DNA of 64,000 nucleotides, taken from positions 285,001 through 349,000 of the forward strand of contig CM032815.1 of NCBI GenBank assembly GCA_019155185.1. The letters are read 5' to 3'. Shown one piece after another: positions 42,242 through 57,720 of the stretch. The stretch's first letter is position 1, and the number at the start of each line of letters is the position of its first letter. The notes below the pieces were generated by a model, which was not told the DNA's origin, did no database searches, and saw nothing but the letters and a program-made list of their open reading frames with translations. The stretch is from Beaufortia kweichowensis (Eukaryota; Chordata; Actinopteri; Cypriniformes; Gastromyzontidae). The position numbers and the translations under genes were made by a program.

Positions 42242-43085
42242 GTAGCGTTCTCGAGGTGGTGTGGGATTGATTGCCACGTTCTCGAGGTGAATTGTGGGAT
42301 TGACTGATGTAGGCGTCACGTTCTTGATTGCTGTGGGATTGATTGCGTGGCGTCGTTCGAGGTGAATTGTGGGATTGATTGCTGTGGCGTCACGTTCTCG
42401 AGGTGAATTGTGGGATTGATTGCTGTGGCGTCACGTTCTCGAGGTGAATTGTGGGATTGATTGCTGTGGCGTCACGTTCTCGAGGTGAATTGTGGGATTG
42501 ACTGCTGTGGCGTCACGCTTCGAGGTGAATTGTGGGATTGACTGCTGTGGCGCCACGTTCTCGAGGTGAATTGTGGGATTGATTGCTGTGGCGTCACGTT
42601 CTCGAGGTGAATTGTGGGATTGATTGCTGTGGCGTCACGTTCGAGGTGAATTGTGGGATTGATTGCTGTGGCGCCACGTTCTCGAGGTGAATTGTGGGAT
42701 TGACTGCTGTGGCGTCACGTTCTCGAGGTGAATTGTGGGATTGACTGATGTGGCGTCACGTTCTCGAGGTGAATTGTGGGATTGATTGCTGTGGCGTCAC
42801 GTTCTCGGTGAATTGTGGGATTGATTGCTGTGGCGTCACGTTCTCGAGGTGAATTGTGGGATTGACTGCTGTGGCGTCACGTTCTCGAGGTGAATTGTGG
42901 GATTGACTGCTGTGGCGTCACGTTCTCGAGGTGAATTGTGGGATTGACTGCTGTGGCGTCACGTTCTCGAGGTGAATTGTGGGATTGACTGCTGTGGCGT
43001 CACGTTCTCGAGGTGAATTGTGGGATTGACTGCTGTGGCGTCACGTTCTCGAGGTGAATTGTGGGATTGACTGCTGTGGCGTCAC
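42242..43085 (+). repeat. 41-bp CpG-rich minisatellite between vcan and hapln1
   Basis: About 20 tandem units of 41 bp. Each unit contains GCTGTGGCGTCACGTTC, then CTCGAG, then GGTGAATTGTGGGATT. Three CpGs per unit make a CpG-dense island of roughly 60 CpGs in AT-rich surroundings. Units differ by a few point changes (GATTGCTG/GACTGCTG, GCGTCAC/GCGCCAC) and small deletions near the 5' edge. No unique spacers, so it is not a CRISPR-type array. Confidence 0.96.
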
Positions 43086-44905
43086 ATGATCTCATGACAC
43101 TCATTTACTCACAGCAGCTCCTTTTATTTTACACGAAAGAGCGAGTTTTCTACGTGAGTGGAACGTTAACGTCCTGGACATTTACTGTTAATTTAAGAGA
43201 AAAAATCTATAAATTACTTTAGACTAAATTATTTCAGTTTAAATGAGCTAATTCATTAAAAACACGGCCATGAGTGAAATAGTAAAACCATTAGCCTAGT
43301 CAAAGTATTAATTACCATTAGCAATAATAAAAGCTAAAGCGTTTTATACTGTACTGAATCCCACAAAGCTTCACTTATGTTTGTTATTTTTGATTACATT
43401 TATAAGTGACTAAATGAATAAATGTAAATGTGTAAGCAGAAAAAACCAACAGCAGCTTGTCTTGATAAAATATTTGACATTTATATTTAAATGTGGAGTA
43501 AATATGTGAAATAACTGTGTTCATTCAAAAGATAATAACTAAACTATACTGGAGGAAACATGGAAATCTTTCACATCTGAGAAGTAAACAGCATTAAACA
43601 GCTCTTAAAGCAAGTGTGTTTGACTGATGGTTTATTTCACTTTTTCTTTTAGGTCAAATCAAACCTTTAATTTGTTTTTATATACAGGAAACAAGTGAAG
43701 ATATGAATAAGCATCCAGTTGTAAAATTGAATCTGAAATCTTGTAAACAAGGCACATGTACTGTTGCAAAATAATGAAACAAATGTGAAATATCTTCAAA
43801 CACCTCCACATAGAATCTTAAGTGTTCATTTTTTTAATAGAAACAGCATGAAAAAAAACTCATAAGCTTTTATTCTTGATGGTTTTTGCTTGGTTTGGCA
43901 GTCTGTTTGAAATGGTTTGTTTCTCTAAAGGTTTATTGCATGGCATGCTAATACACTTGTTTTTTTCTGTATTTTTAGTGTAAACCTTTACCTGCAAGGT
44001 CTGTTTGTTCTACAATAGAAAAGAAATCACATTGTGCTGTTTTTTATTTCCTAAGTGTAACAGTATCATCACCACTGTTCTTTTGATCTTTGTAAACAGT
44101 AACATGCATAGACTAAAACTACTGTCTCAATAGCTAGACCCGTGTGCTTTCTTTGTCTATGAACCGTATTTGTTTTAACATTTGGCACCTGATTGATGAT
44201 CTGTATGTGTAACGATATATTGATGTTACTGTGTATCAGTCAAGATTACTTTCACACATTGTTTAACAGTGATGAGGTGGATAGAGAGTCGTCTTACAAA
44301 CACATTATTTCAAAGAAAGAGAATTAAGATTAAGATTTATTTATAAAAAATTAAAGAATGTTTTTCTTCCTTAACATTATATGAATGATGAACATGGCTT
44401 GGTCCGCACACAAACTAAATTGAAAAAGTTATGTTTTTAGAAAAGAATTCATTATAGCACCCTGTAAGGATGGCAAAAACAAAACTGTGTGTCATGACTC
44501 TATTATAGTGAATGTCAACAGAAAATCTATTTTCCATCATGCTTTTTAGATGTGATATGATGTTTTTGAATGCTAAACTAAGTGCCAGAAGGTTGAACGT
44601 GTTTTCTGTCCTTCACTTCTAGAAACATCTCTCGAGCTACTGCATGCTGAATGAAGAGCACAGTGTGAATCTCTACTGCTTCCATCAGCACTGCGCTAAA
44701 TCATCGCTCACACCTGCTCGCTTTTTTTGCAGTATTCTATTAATATAATTCATGTCCTTGTGAAGAAGTCTTGATTTTAAAGGGCACCTGAGGTCCCACC
44801 CAACCTTTCGTTTTAAACAAACACCATTCTGTATTACAGTATCTAGAGATTTTGTCACAGTTTAACATGGTAACGCTCAGTTCGTGAGTTATACGCGCGT
44901 GCGTC
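43086..44905. other. AT-rich tail-to-tail gap, includes hapln1 3' UTR
   Basis: No gene found. The right-hand part should be the hapln1 3' untranslated region (minus strand). A minus-strand AATAAA candidate lies near 44340 (TTTATT on the plus strand), but its use is unproven. Confidence 0.45.
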
Positions 44906-48138
<3,233 letters not shown>

Positions 48139-48540
48139 CTTGATTATAGCACCAGAGGGATTGGGATGGTCACTTCACTATGTAAAGAACACAGAGATGA
48201 TATGTGAATACATCTGAATGTGTTTTAATGAACACATTTCTATCTGCAGTAAGAGTGTTCTGAGCAGCGCTGTCACACAGAAACACATCTCATTCCACAC
48301 CTCCACTAAAGCCTCTCACGTAAGTTAAACAATTACAGAAATGCTTTAAACTTTTGCATGTTAAATAAACCCAAACGCTGCAGACCCGCATCCAGCAAAC
48401 TAGCACAAAACTTCTCGTCTCTCTTCTGAAGCACAGCTCGTTCTCTAGCGCAGAAATCAGAAAACACTTACCATCTTACATGAGCCGGCAGCGTGTGTGA
48501 ATGATCAGGATTAAACGTGTGTGTGTGTCTCTGCAGTCGC
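48139..48540 (-). promoter_or_regulatory. hapln1: Proximal hapln1 5' UTR and candidate promoter
   Basis: The start-codon exon probably begins at 48177 (ACATAG|TGAAGTG). A donor, AAGATG|GTAAGTG at 48472/48471, marks a candidate non-coding first exon upstream. CTCAAATAAATG on the minus strand (about 48565-48575) could act as a TATA-like element. The leader as joined would hold two start-stop elements, ATGTAA (48476-48481) and ATG(48472-48474)|TGA. The acceptor has a weak pyrimidine tract, so the structure is tentative. Confidence 0.42.
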
Positions 48541-50224
48541 TGTGATTGATCAGCTTCTTCTTCATTTATTTGAGAGTGCTGACGCACTGAGGTACTTCCT
48601 CTCTACTGCAGTCAGCAGAACTGCTCTGCAGAGAATCCAACACCCCCCCCGCCTGCAAACACTCATTACACATACAGGACACCCCCCCCCCGTGCTCATT
48701 CTGATAACTTATCACGGGACAGGGTAAAATACAGCGTACACTGTCACCCAAATAAATGACTTCCTCTATTACTCGACTGCACGATTTCTCTCATTATACT
48801 AGAAACAATGAGTTTATGTTGTTTGATGTGTTTGACCCATCATGCATTGCAGCATACACACATCTGCTGTTTTACTCTCTTTATTTACACTGCTGTCATT
48901 TGTGATATTTTAGCATCTACAGTCTCTGTGAATCTGAAAACTTGTATGTTTTGTTCTGTGTTGCTGGAAGTAAATTAACACTGTGTTAAATTGCCCCACG
49001 AGCCCATTTTATGAGTTGATTGTTACATCTGGAAGAATGTGTTCCCACCCAAAAAACCCTTCAAGGCGGTTTAGTGTAATGACTGTGTGTTTCAGGGTGA
49101 CGGTTAAGCAAACACAGACTGTTATCCACATCAACAGCGCTGTTGACACAGAACACATTCCTCTGTGACAATCTATTGTGTCCAGAGAGGTCAAGCACAC
49201 AGAAAACAACACAACGGTCTCAAACTACACGAGAACCGTTTAGAAACAGTGAAGTCCCAAGTGAATTTACATCATCATCATCAGATGAGATCTAGTCTTT
49301 CACAACATGAGATCTTACGCCCTGATTCTGCATCTGGAGCTGCCAGAAGACGTTTCCAAGTGTGATCGATGTAAACACTTAATATTCTCATGCTTCTTTA
49401 TCTTTTTTTGTTTTTGTAGGTTTATGACGGATCACTGTTGACGTCTTGACATTAAAACACTGGATTTTGCAATCAGAAACCTGCCAATGCATGAAACTAA
49501 TGCCAGTTTTTCATTAAAAGAAGTCATGTTCTGGTTGAAATCTGAGCGGTCGGGTATGGCATCATCCAGGTTAACAAAGTGTGGGACACGTCCCGTTTCG
49601 TCAGATTGTCTGGAAATTTACGAAACTTTCCATTCCTCATTTGGAAATCTTTCTGCAAAGCCCAAACCTTTCACTTTTCACCAACTCTTTTTCTTTACAC
49701 AACTGATGTCAAATGTTTAGTTAAATGGGCTTTTAGGCAAGTGAATATGAACATCATTTATAAAATGGTTTGACATTAGCGGCACTAAAATGAACTTTTC
49801 TAATGTAAACGGTGCTGTTTAATGCGTAGGGTTTGGCTCATAAACAGCATCATAAAACATCACAACAGTGTTTTGTTAGCGAGCAGGTTTGCAGACGCTT
49901 TAATATTATACACAGTTGGACTACATAACGGTCTCTGGAAATAGTTTTGGCATTTATTGACTCTCCTACTGATTCTTAAGCAGCTGTTTGACTCCGTTCC
50001 CCTTTGACACTGACGTCTCTGATAGCTTTACATTAATATAAAGACTTCCTCATTTGTTTTGTTTGGTTTGTAAGCAAATCAAAAGCAGAAAATATTCAGA
50101 CGGATGAAGTGTTCTGCTCTTTAACCCTTAAACTGCCTGTGAATCTTTAAATATATCAGTGCCGTTGCCTTGTCTCAAGATTCACAAGAAAACTCAAGGA
50201 TGTAAATGATGCTGACATGTCTTA

Positions 50225-50452
50225 TTCACTCTCATGTCAAACCTGTCTGACTTTCTTTCTTCAGCAGAACACAAAACAAGAGATGTTGAGAGAATGTTGA
50301 TAATCAAACAACACTGAGCCTCATTGACTTCCATTCAACACAAAACCACTGAGACATTTCTCACAACATCTTCTTTTGTGTTACACTGAAGAAAGTCTCA
50401 CATACAGATGTATAAACCACATGAGAGGGAATAAATGATGATAATATTTTCA
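50225..50452. mobile_element. Fold-back MITE-like element
   Basis: The left arm (CTCATGTCAAACCTGTCTGA, then TTTCTTTCTTCAGCAGAACAC) is mirrored by a right arm containing AACATCTTCTTTTGTGTTAC, GAAGAAAGTCTCACATACAG and CCACATGAGAGGGAATAAATG. The centre has CCTCATTGACTTCCATTCAAC. This is the palindromic layout of a very common cyprinid fold-back element that includes CATTGACTTCCATT. A half copy is at 57629-57720. Confidence 0.7.
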
Positions 50453-52929
50453 CCTGTCTGTGGTGTTTGTCAGGAGATTGTGTTAATAACACAACTGAAG
50501 AGCCAGTAAATCTGCTGGATCAGATCTGTACAGATGATGGTTTCAGAGTAAACCTGTGACTCATGTTTAATGATGACATTCAGTAACCCTTCATCTCCAG
50601 AACATCAGACGGTTCGTCTTTGAAGAACACACCAGACGTTATACGTGATGACAGATATATTTATTTACAGTGATGTCAGAGAGGGTTATTAAAGGCCTTT
50701 CAGTGTTTCTGTCAGGAATAAACAGAATGCTCGTATTTGAGAAGAGTCCAACACACAAACACAAAAGATCACGTCAGAAATATCCAGATTAAAGCCTAAA
50801 AATATGTTAATGTTTGCATATTTTATCATGAATAAACATCACAATCAAGCACTGTTTTATAAATGTATTTTAATGGTCTTGGACACACATGTTTCAGAAC
50901 ATAAAGAGCCACTTACACACGTGTAGGTTTAAGTGCATGACGCACTAAGACCGGTTGTGTTCACATGGAAACTGAACAGACCATTACACAAATCACTACC
51001 AGTCCTTAAGAGCCATATCACAACATGTTCAAATCTTTCCATATGTTTTCTTAAGGACTCAGGCATGTGTTTGACCTCTTCTGCAAACACTTACTCGTGT
51101 CACTTCGTTTCATCATCTGCATTATTTTAATTTGTAAATCTTTATAGCATACTGTATGAAATATACCTTTTCTCTAATCTATTTATTTAGGCTACATAAA
51201 GGCTACGGAGGGTTTGGGCTCATAGATCCTTTCTGAAGGGTGGATTACAAATATCTGAATGTGTTTCACATCTGACCCTTTTGAGCAACAATATGCAGAA
51301 AGTCAGAAAACAGTTCAGCCATTCATTGTGAACAATAAGGCGACTGTGTTGTGAACAAATGTAAAACTAGTTTGGAATGTGTGGGGACGCATATGAATCT
51401 ATACAGAAGATAACCGTGATATAACATCACCTGTTTCACTGTTAGATGTTCATTTATAATCTCGCTTACTTTGCTTGTTTAATTGAAGTTTACATCATGT
51501 ATCATTTTCATGAGGTGTGAAATCTAGTTATTTATTCTCTATGTGTGTGTTACAGTATGTCATTTATGCTGTTCTCATGTACGTTTAAGACAATATTCCT
51601 TCTATTCACAGAGATCACCATAAGAGAGCTCTCTGTACTCCACACATTATCTGCACTATACCTGGACTATATCCTGTTTCATACGGCAAAATCAGAAAGA
51701 ATGAAGGACGGATCATGCAGCAGTTTTCCTCAAGGTGATGTGTGTCTTTTTTTCAGTTTCAATACGTGTCCAATCACCATCATTCCATGTTAGACATGAA
51801 TTGGATGTGTTTGATAAGAGACACGTCCAGCACAGGATTACAGTAAATGAACATTGCTTTATTCATCTGATCATCTCATGAATAGCGTTACGTTGAGGTG
51901 TGACACTGTCTGTTTGTTTTTTAGAAACCCGATTAAAACGGTCATTATTTCTGCAATTAAACACCTCATTTTGAACAACAAGGAGCTTTTTATGAAAGCG
52001 CTGTAAGGAGTGGACCTGTTACTCTCGGGCACGGCTGTTTATTTAAATGCCGAATTCCCTGCTGCACATAAACCGTTCATTGAGTCTGTGAATATTTTCC
52101 TCCGGCCGTACGCGAGGCGGGTTCACGACAGACCTCCACCCGACATCTCATTAGAGTTCTGCGGGTTTTGACGTCACCGTCACACCACCTTAACATACAA
52201 AGAAGCCTCAGTACACATTCATAAACTAAAACCCTGTACATCACATCCTCGACAAATCCACACGGAACGCTGTCCAACAACTTCACTTCTTCACTTTAAC
52301 TTCTTCATACATAATTCATTAAAAAGAGATCTGACTATTTGCATCCAAACAGCAATAGCAGAAATGCAGGTTTCTAAACAGAAAACAGATGAGGAGCACT
52401 TGTATCTGCTTTCTCTAAACAGAGGACTGTGTTAACTTTACGGGACGTGAAGCATAATGAAATGTGTTATCATTAGATGTCAGTCTGTCTTACACAAGAC
52501 ACATAGTCCTCCTTCATGTCCACTTGACATGTCCTCATTCCAAAGTAAAACATTTTTCTTAGTGTTGTAACATACAGATTGGATTGTTATTTCATATCGA
52601 TGTAGTCAGATCTTTCTATAGTAACACACACTGAGCTAAACATTAATGATCCAATTACAACCAACAAGACTGTTTCACAGTCCTGATGCAGCAGAACAAA
52701 CCTTCTCAAGATCCATAAAGAACTACATTATAAACACTGATGACCAGTATAACCAACTCAAGAACAAAATGGTCCTTGATCACAAGAAAGATCTTTGCTG
52801 AACATACGGAAGATGCTCCAAACCAACAGTGTTCATAGATCAGAAGGTAATGTTGTGTAATAAATGAAGTAGATTCACCTAAACTAAAGAACATTATTGC
52901 TGTTAGCATCAATCTCTCAATGTTTAAAC

Positions 52930-53060
52930 AACAAAAGCTGCTTCAAAAGGTTCTTTACAGTGATTTCATAGAAGAACCACTTTTGATTCCCTAAAGAACC
53001 ATTCATTCAGTCAAAGCACCATTTCTTTGTAAAGAACATTTTATAGAAACCTGAAATTAC
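52930..53060. repeat. AAAGAACC/GGTTCTTT inverted-word repeat
   Basis: AAGGTTCTTTACAGTG, GAAGAACCAC, TAAAGAACCATTC and TTTGTAAAGAAC lie within 130 bp, giving several short inverted pairs typical of a dispersed teleost repeat. Confidence 0.4.
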
Positions 53061-54103
53061 ACCTGAAAAGGTTTAATGTGTTCTGGCAGCCATGTGATGA
53101 AAGAGGTCAGAGTTCAGCAGTGGTCAATGTGACCTTGAAATCAACATCCGTAAACCACTATCATGACAACATACATCAATGAATACTAAAGCTCTGTGTG
53201 TTTTTAATTGAACAGATTTATCTGTGGAAGAAGTCAGAACGGTGTCGCTATGGGATGATGAAATGACTCTTAAAGGTACGTGAGATCTCGCTCCAAACTC
53301 TGCTCTTCTACACAACCCTTCATTCATGTGTGAAATAAAGCCGTGCATTATTCTACATTGACACGCTTCCTCAGGTCTCAGTATTTGTTTAAGCAGCTGT
53401 TTTCCTATTAAAGTCTGTGTACATGCAGAAGCTCAACAAGCTCTCTGTTGACTGTGAACCGCACTCGCTGGTCTCTCTGGAGCCAGACCGTCTCATAATT
53501 CACTGATAAATAACTCTGAGAAGTTAATGGGGTTTTTCAGATGAATTGACTCGAGCGCTGGTTTACCACAACACAGATTTAAGAAATCCCAGATGAAGAT
53601 GAGTTATGTAGTCATCATGAATGCAATTACATCTCTACATGTTGCCAAATGATTTTAATTGCTGGAAAAACTCAGAAACATAAAGTAGATGAATGAAATA
53701 ACTGCGTCATTATAACAATATGAAGCATTAACAGCCGTGTCCTAAACATTTAAACATCAAACACTCATATTGATTAACATTGTTATTATTTACCATGTTA
53801 ACTGTCATCATAACACGAGTTAAATCAGTAAACATGTCTAAACTTTAGGCTGGGAAATGTAATAATACATTTAATATTTGATCAATATGTATTAATAAAC
53901 TATTAGAATACTGAGAGATGTTTATATATTATTGACGTAAAACTTTATGTATCATTTCAGTCAGTCATGATTGACTTTAAAGCAGAATCGAGTCATGGAT
54001 AAATCTAAAGAATATACAGAAAGTGACTAATAAAAACATATTTTGACTCGATAAATCGCTCTTGTATAAAAATGATAGTATAGAGTATTAAACGAGTAAA
54101 GTG

Positions 54104-54108
<5 letters not shown>

Positions 54109-54140
<32 letters not shown>
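54109..54140 (+). repeat. (GA)n microsatellite
   Basis: About 32 bp of pure GA on the plus strand, starting 6 nt inside the putative intron of the exon at 54147. Confidence 0.95.
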
Positions 54141-54142
<2 letters not shown>

Positions 54143-54146
54143 TTAC

Positions 54147-54320
54147 CTTATGAAGCGGTTCAGCGCTGAATGATCTCTGACTCTCCCGCGACTCAACTAC
54201 ACTTCACACACACACACACACACACGGGAAACAAACACACGCACGCACGCGCGCGCGCACGCAGCGTCATCAGAAGCAGTTATAATGTAACAGAAGCGGC
54301 GGCGCGATGATTCATCTGCG
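54147..54320 (-). promoter_or_regulatory. Candidate distal non-coding first exon and CpG promoter
   Basis: On the minus strand a consensus donor, CATAAG|GTAAGA, lies at 54147/54146. Upstream on that strand is a short CpG-dense stretch (54235-54310: GCACGCGCGCGCGCACGC, GCGGCGGCGCG), a CA run (54206-54223) and no open coding frame. This fits a non-coding exon 1 with its promoter. hapln1 is the nearest minus-strand gene downstream, and its human orthologue has a distant untranslated exon 1, so assignment to hapln1 is reasonable but unproven. It could instead start a non-coding RNA. Confidence 0.38.
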
Positions 54321-57066
54321 CCTTTCATGTTGTTATGGACACGCGCATCGGGGCTAGTTGTCACAGTCAGGACTATCTGTGTTGTGTTCATGCACTTGAT
54401 TTAACAGTGTTTGAGGAGAACAGTCAACATTATATTCAAAGATCTGGATTATGTTCCTGTAAATGTCGCGCTGGGGCAGGTTGTCACATGCGCTTCAGTT
54501 CAATTATTTGGACATAATTTACTCCCTGTTTACTGAAATACTGTTGCGATAACTTACATTTACGTGCCTTTTGTGGGTGGTTTTATCAACAACAACAAAA
54601 CTTTATCCCTCAAGACAATGATGATACATACATAAAACATGTTGTATTTACTGAATATTTGTATCATGATTTAATAGCTTTGTTCATGTCTAACTGTCTG
54701 TGTTACCAGATATGGTCAAAGTTCAGGACTGATTTCAGATACAGTATACAGTAATGTTGATGAAATTTAGTGAAGCATACTCTTGTGATTTCAGCCTAAT
54801 ATGGTCAAAAGTTTATTCATGATAAGCTTGTTTCATTTAGAAGAAAAGCTTTTGAGTATTTCCATTGTATATAGCTGAGGTCACAGTTCTGTTTTTGGTT
54901 ATTTCTTTAACAAACCATGTTAGATATAACTGCCATGCTGAAGAAAAGCCAGGCAACATCACACCTTAATACAGTTCAAGAGATCTCATTGTCATTCTGC
55001 TTGAGAATTTTGCTCATCGCTCACAGTCAAACAGCAAAACCACCAGATTGGCTGACTGTTAAACAACCTCTGTAATGAATGTTTTCTTGAGGTACGTGGA
55101 ATAATATCTTTGATATTCTTGAGACACTTACTAGCAAGTAAACTATATAGAACCACATGTTTATTATTTGAGATGATCAGTATTTACTTTTGGAATTCAG
55201 AAAGTTCATGTGTGAAGTTCTGCACATTTTGGTAAATTTGTAAAACGCTTTCATAATATGCACAATAATAATGATGGCCTAATGGTTTAATAAGGACACA
55301 ACAACATCTGAACTTCAAAGCAGATCCGCTGGGGTTCACAAGCTCCAAACGTGTGTCTAATAAAGGAGAGAAAGTGAAATGTTTCACTCTTGTATTCAGG
55401 GTTTGAACTTCACACGTGTGTGTTTTTGGGATGTTTGTAAGAGAGCTCAGACCACACAAACACATCTTTCTGTTTCTCTCAGTACACAGCTTTACTCTTC
55501 TGCTCTGATTCAGTTTCTTGACGTGACGTGAGATCACTGCTGGACTTTCTTCCTCTCCTGCTGAAACTGCCGGAGGGCAGAATGCAATCTCTTAAAGATC
55601 TTTGCGTGGCTTGTAGCAAGTTTATCTCAGAAACTTGTGAATATCTAAATGATGTTTGTCACAGAACTGAGTAAGGCAGCAGTAAAATAAAAACACATGA
55701 ACGTTTGAGGGTCTTTACAGAGAACAATCAGCTTTTGTTTTCTTAAGCTGTTTGTATAAAACTTTGAACAATACATATTGTTTGAGAACAGATAAGTTTG
55801 GTGATGATAATCTCTTCCAGCAGGCTCAGCACATGTCTTTGGTTCTCTGTGATGGAGATAACTGAAACCTCTTGACTTTCAGAATCTGTACTACAAACAC
55901 ATGTCGATGAAGTGATTTGATTTATTTCTCTTTATTTTATTTTCATTATTATATAAATTAGTATTCAAGTCATTCATTTGTAGTGTAAACCGAAGACAAT
56001 TTCAGAGTAACGGGGTGTCATACAATTTTTTTGTTAGTAGGTAGATCCTTAGAGTTCTGTTTGACATCCGGGTATATTCAAATTGTTATTGGTTTACATG
56101 AATAGTAAATCAATGATAGAAATGAAAGAAGGTTAATGTTTACTGTCTCACAATACTTGTTGAATCATTGAGAGCTGTAATACTGAAGTAACAGATCATG
56201 TCCATGTTTTATTTTTACAGATGATGAAGGTTTGTCTGTCTGTAAAGACTCTGAGGTCTGAAATCTTGTAGGTAAAACAGCTTCAATTAGGATTTTATTT
56301 GCTACTTTTGTGACAGACAGAAAGAATTGCAACAGAATGTGACTAATGATATTTAAAGGTCTGGTCATAATGCAGCAGTGTTTTATCAGGATGATGGTTT
56401 TTAGTCTGTTGCTCTGCAGTTTATCAGATGTTCATCTGGACTGTTTGAATGATGATGATGATTTATTGCGTCTCGTGTTCTGTATAATCCCACTGTTCAT
56501 TCCAGTATGACTCCAGCGATGTGGATTTTACCTGTTACTGGTGATTATTTTTGGTAGTCAGCTGTTTTCCAGCAGACACACCCGGTTAGACAGACTACAC
56601 AAGAACTAGCTTACGCCTCAAAAATCAACATTCTGTTGGTGAATGCCATGAACGGCCGGTTTGTCTCTTATTTCCGTGTTGAGCTAAAGTTGGCTTGAAT
56701 GTGTGTCAGGAAACATTCCACAGGAGCCTTTCAAAGCCATAAGACACGTTTAACGCTCACTATGAGAAGAACTTTTCTCAAAATACTGAAGAGTTGCTGC
56801 ACAGAGCTTCTGAACACACACATAAACCAATAATCACCAGCATTTTATCATTACACAACTGCTGTCATCATTACACAGGCACGTATGTTTAGTAGAAACC
56901 AGACAGTTTGTGTGATGGTCTCGTTTTCTTCAACTATGAGCAAACTCACACAAGATATTAGAAAACGAAATAGACAACATGAAATTCACTTTTAAGCTGT
57001 GAAGTTTTTCAAATTTAAATTTCCACGATAAAAGAGAAAATTAATTATAATAATAATTGACAGAAA

Positions 57067-57120
57067 ACATTTACATTTAGTCATTTAGCTGACACTTTTA
57101 TCCAAAGCAACTTACAAATA
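57067..57120 (-). mobile_element. SINE-like tail fragment
   Basis: On the minus strand it reads TTGTAAGTTGCTTTGGATAAAAGTGTCAGC followed by TAAATGACTAAATGTAAATG (split here for length), the 3' tail of the same family as the copies at 35941 and 45668. The head is missing. Confidence 0.55.
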
Positions 57121-57596
57121 TAAGGAGACAATGAAGCGACACGTAGTACTAAGAGGTGTTTTACAATGTTTTGCAGTGCTAGAGTTTAGTGTTTTTAAAA
57201 ACAAATAATAATAAAAATAATAATAATTCATATAAATATTTGCCAAAGGCATCAAATACATGCCAAATACAAAAAAATATTAAAATAGGTATTATAAAGT
57301 ACAATAAGAACCTAGAAAGCTAATAGAATAAAATAAAGAGTTTGTTTTGGTTGTGGTTTGGAGATTTCAGTGTCATTATCATTAAACTAAAGGAGGTCTG
57401 AGTGATTGTATTGTCTGTAGATGTGCTGAAGGATCTCATTGTTTTTACAGAAGTCTCAGTAAGAGCTCTGTCTTCACTTCCTGTTGTCACATGATGACAT
57501 CCTGTCTCCAGTGTTGGTGCCTGGTGTTTCTCTTCTGATTGACAGATGAATGAATAAAGCGCAGGCTATCTGTACCAACAGACACATCACTGTTTC

Positions 57597-57599
<3 letters not shown>

Positions 57600-57631
<32 letters not shown>

Positions 57632-57720
57632 TTTCTTCTTCAGAACACAAAAGAAGATGTTTTGAAGAATGTCCATAATCAAAAATTATTTCCACTTTTG
57701 GGTGAATTATCTCTTTAAAT
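57600..57720. repeat. (GT)n plus half copy of the fold-back element
   Basis: A 30-bp GT run is followed by CTTTCTTCTTCAGAACACAAAAG, AAGATGTTTTGAAGAATGT and CATAATCAAA, matching one arm of the element at 50225-50452. The second arm is absent. Confidence 0.6.

Larger units (their letters stand above)
48660..54108. other. Intergenic or hapln1 upstream intron, no coding gene seen
   Basis: Open frames are short, lack recognisable domains and are not bounded by consistent splice sites. Contents are C-runs at 48643-48650 and 48681-48690, a fold-back repeat at 50225-50452 and AAAGAACC-type words at 52930-53060. If the exon at 54147 belongs to hapln1, this would be its first intron. Confidence 0.5.

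Noticed and set aside
42242..43085. CRISPR-like regular array
   Set aside because: Units are directly adjacent with no unique spacers, and the sequence is vertebrate. It is a minisatellite.
55184..55537. 117-codon minus-strand open frame in the hapln1-edil3 gap
   Set aside because: No domain, signal peptide or splice context; length is within chance for this region.
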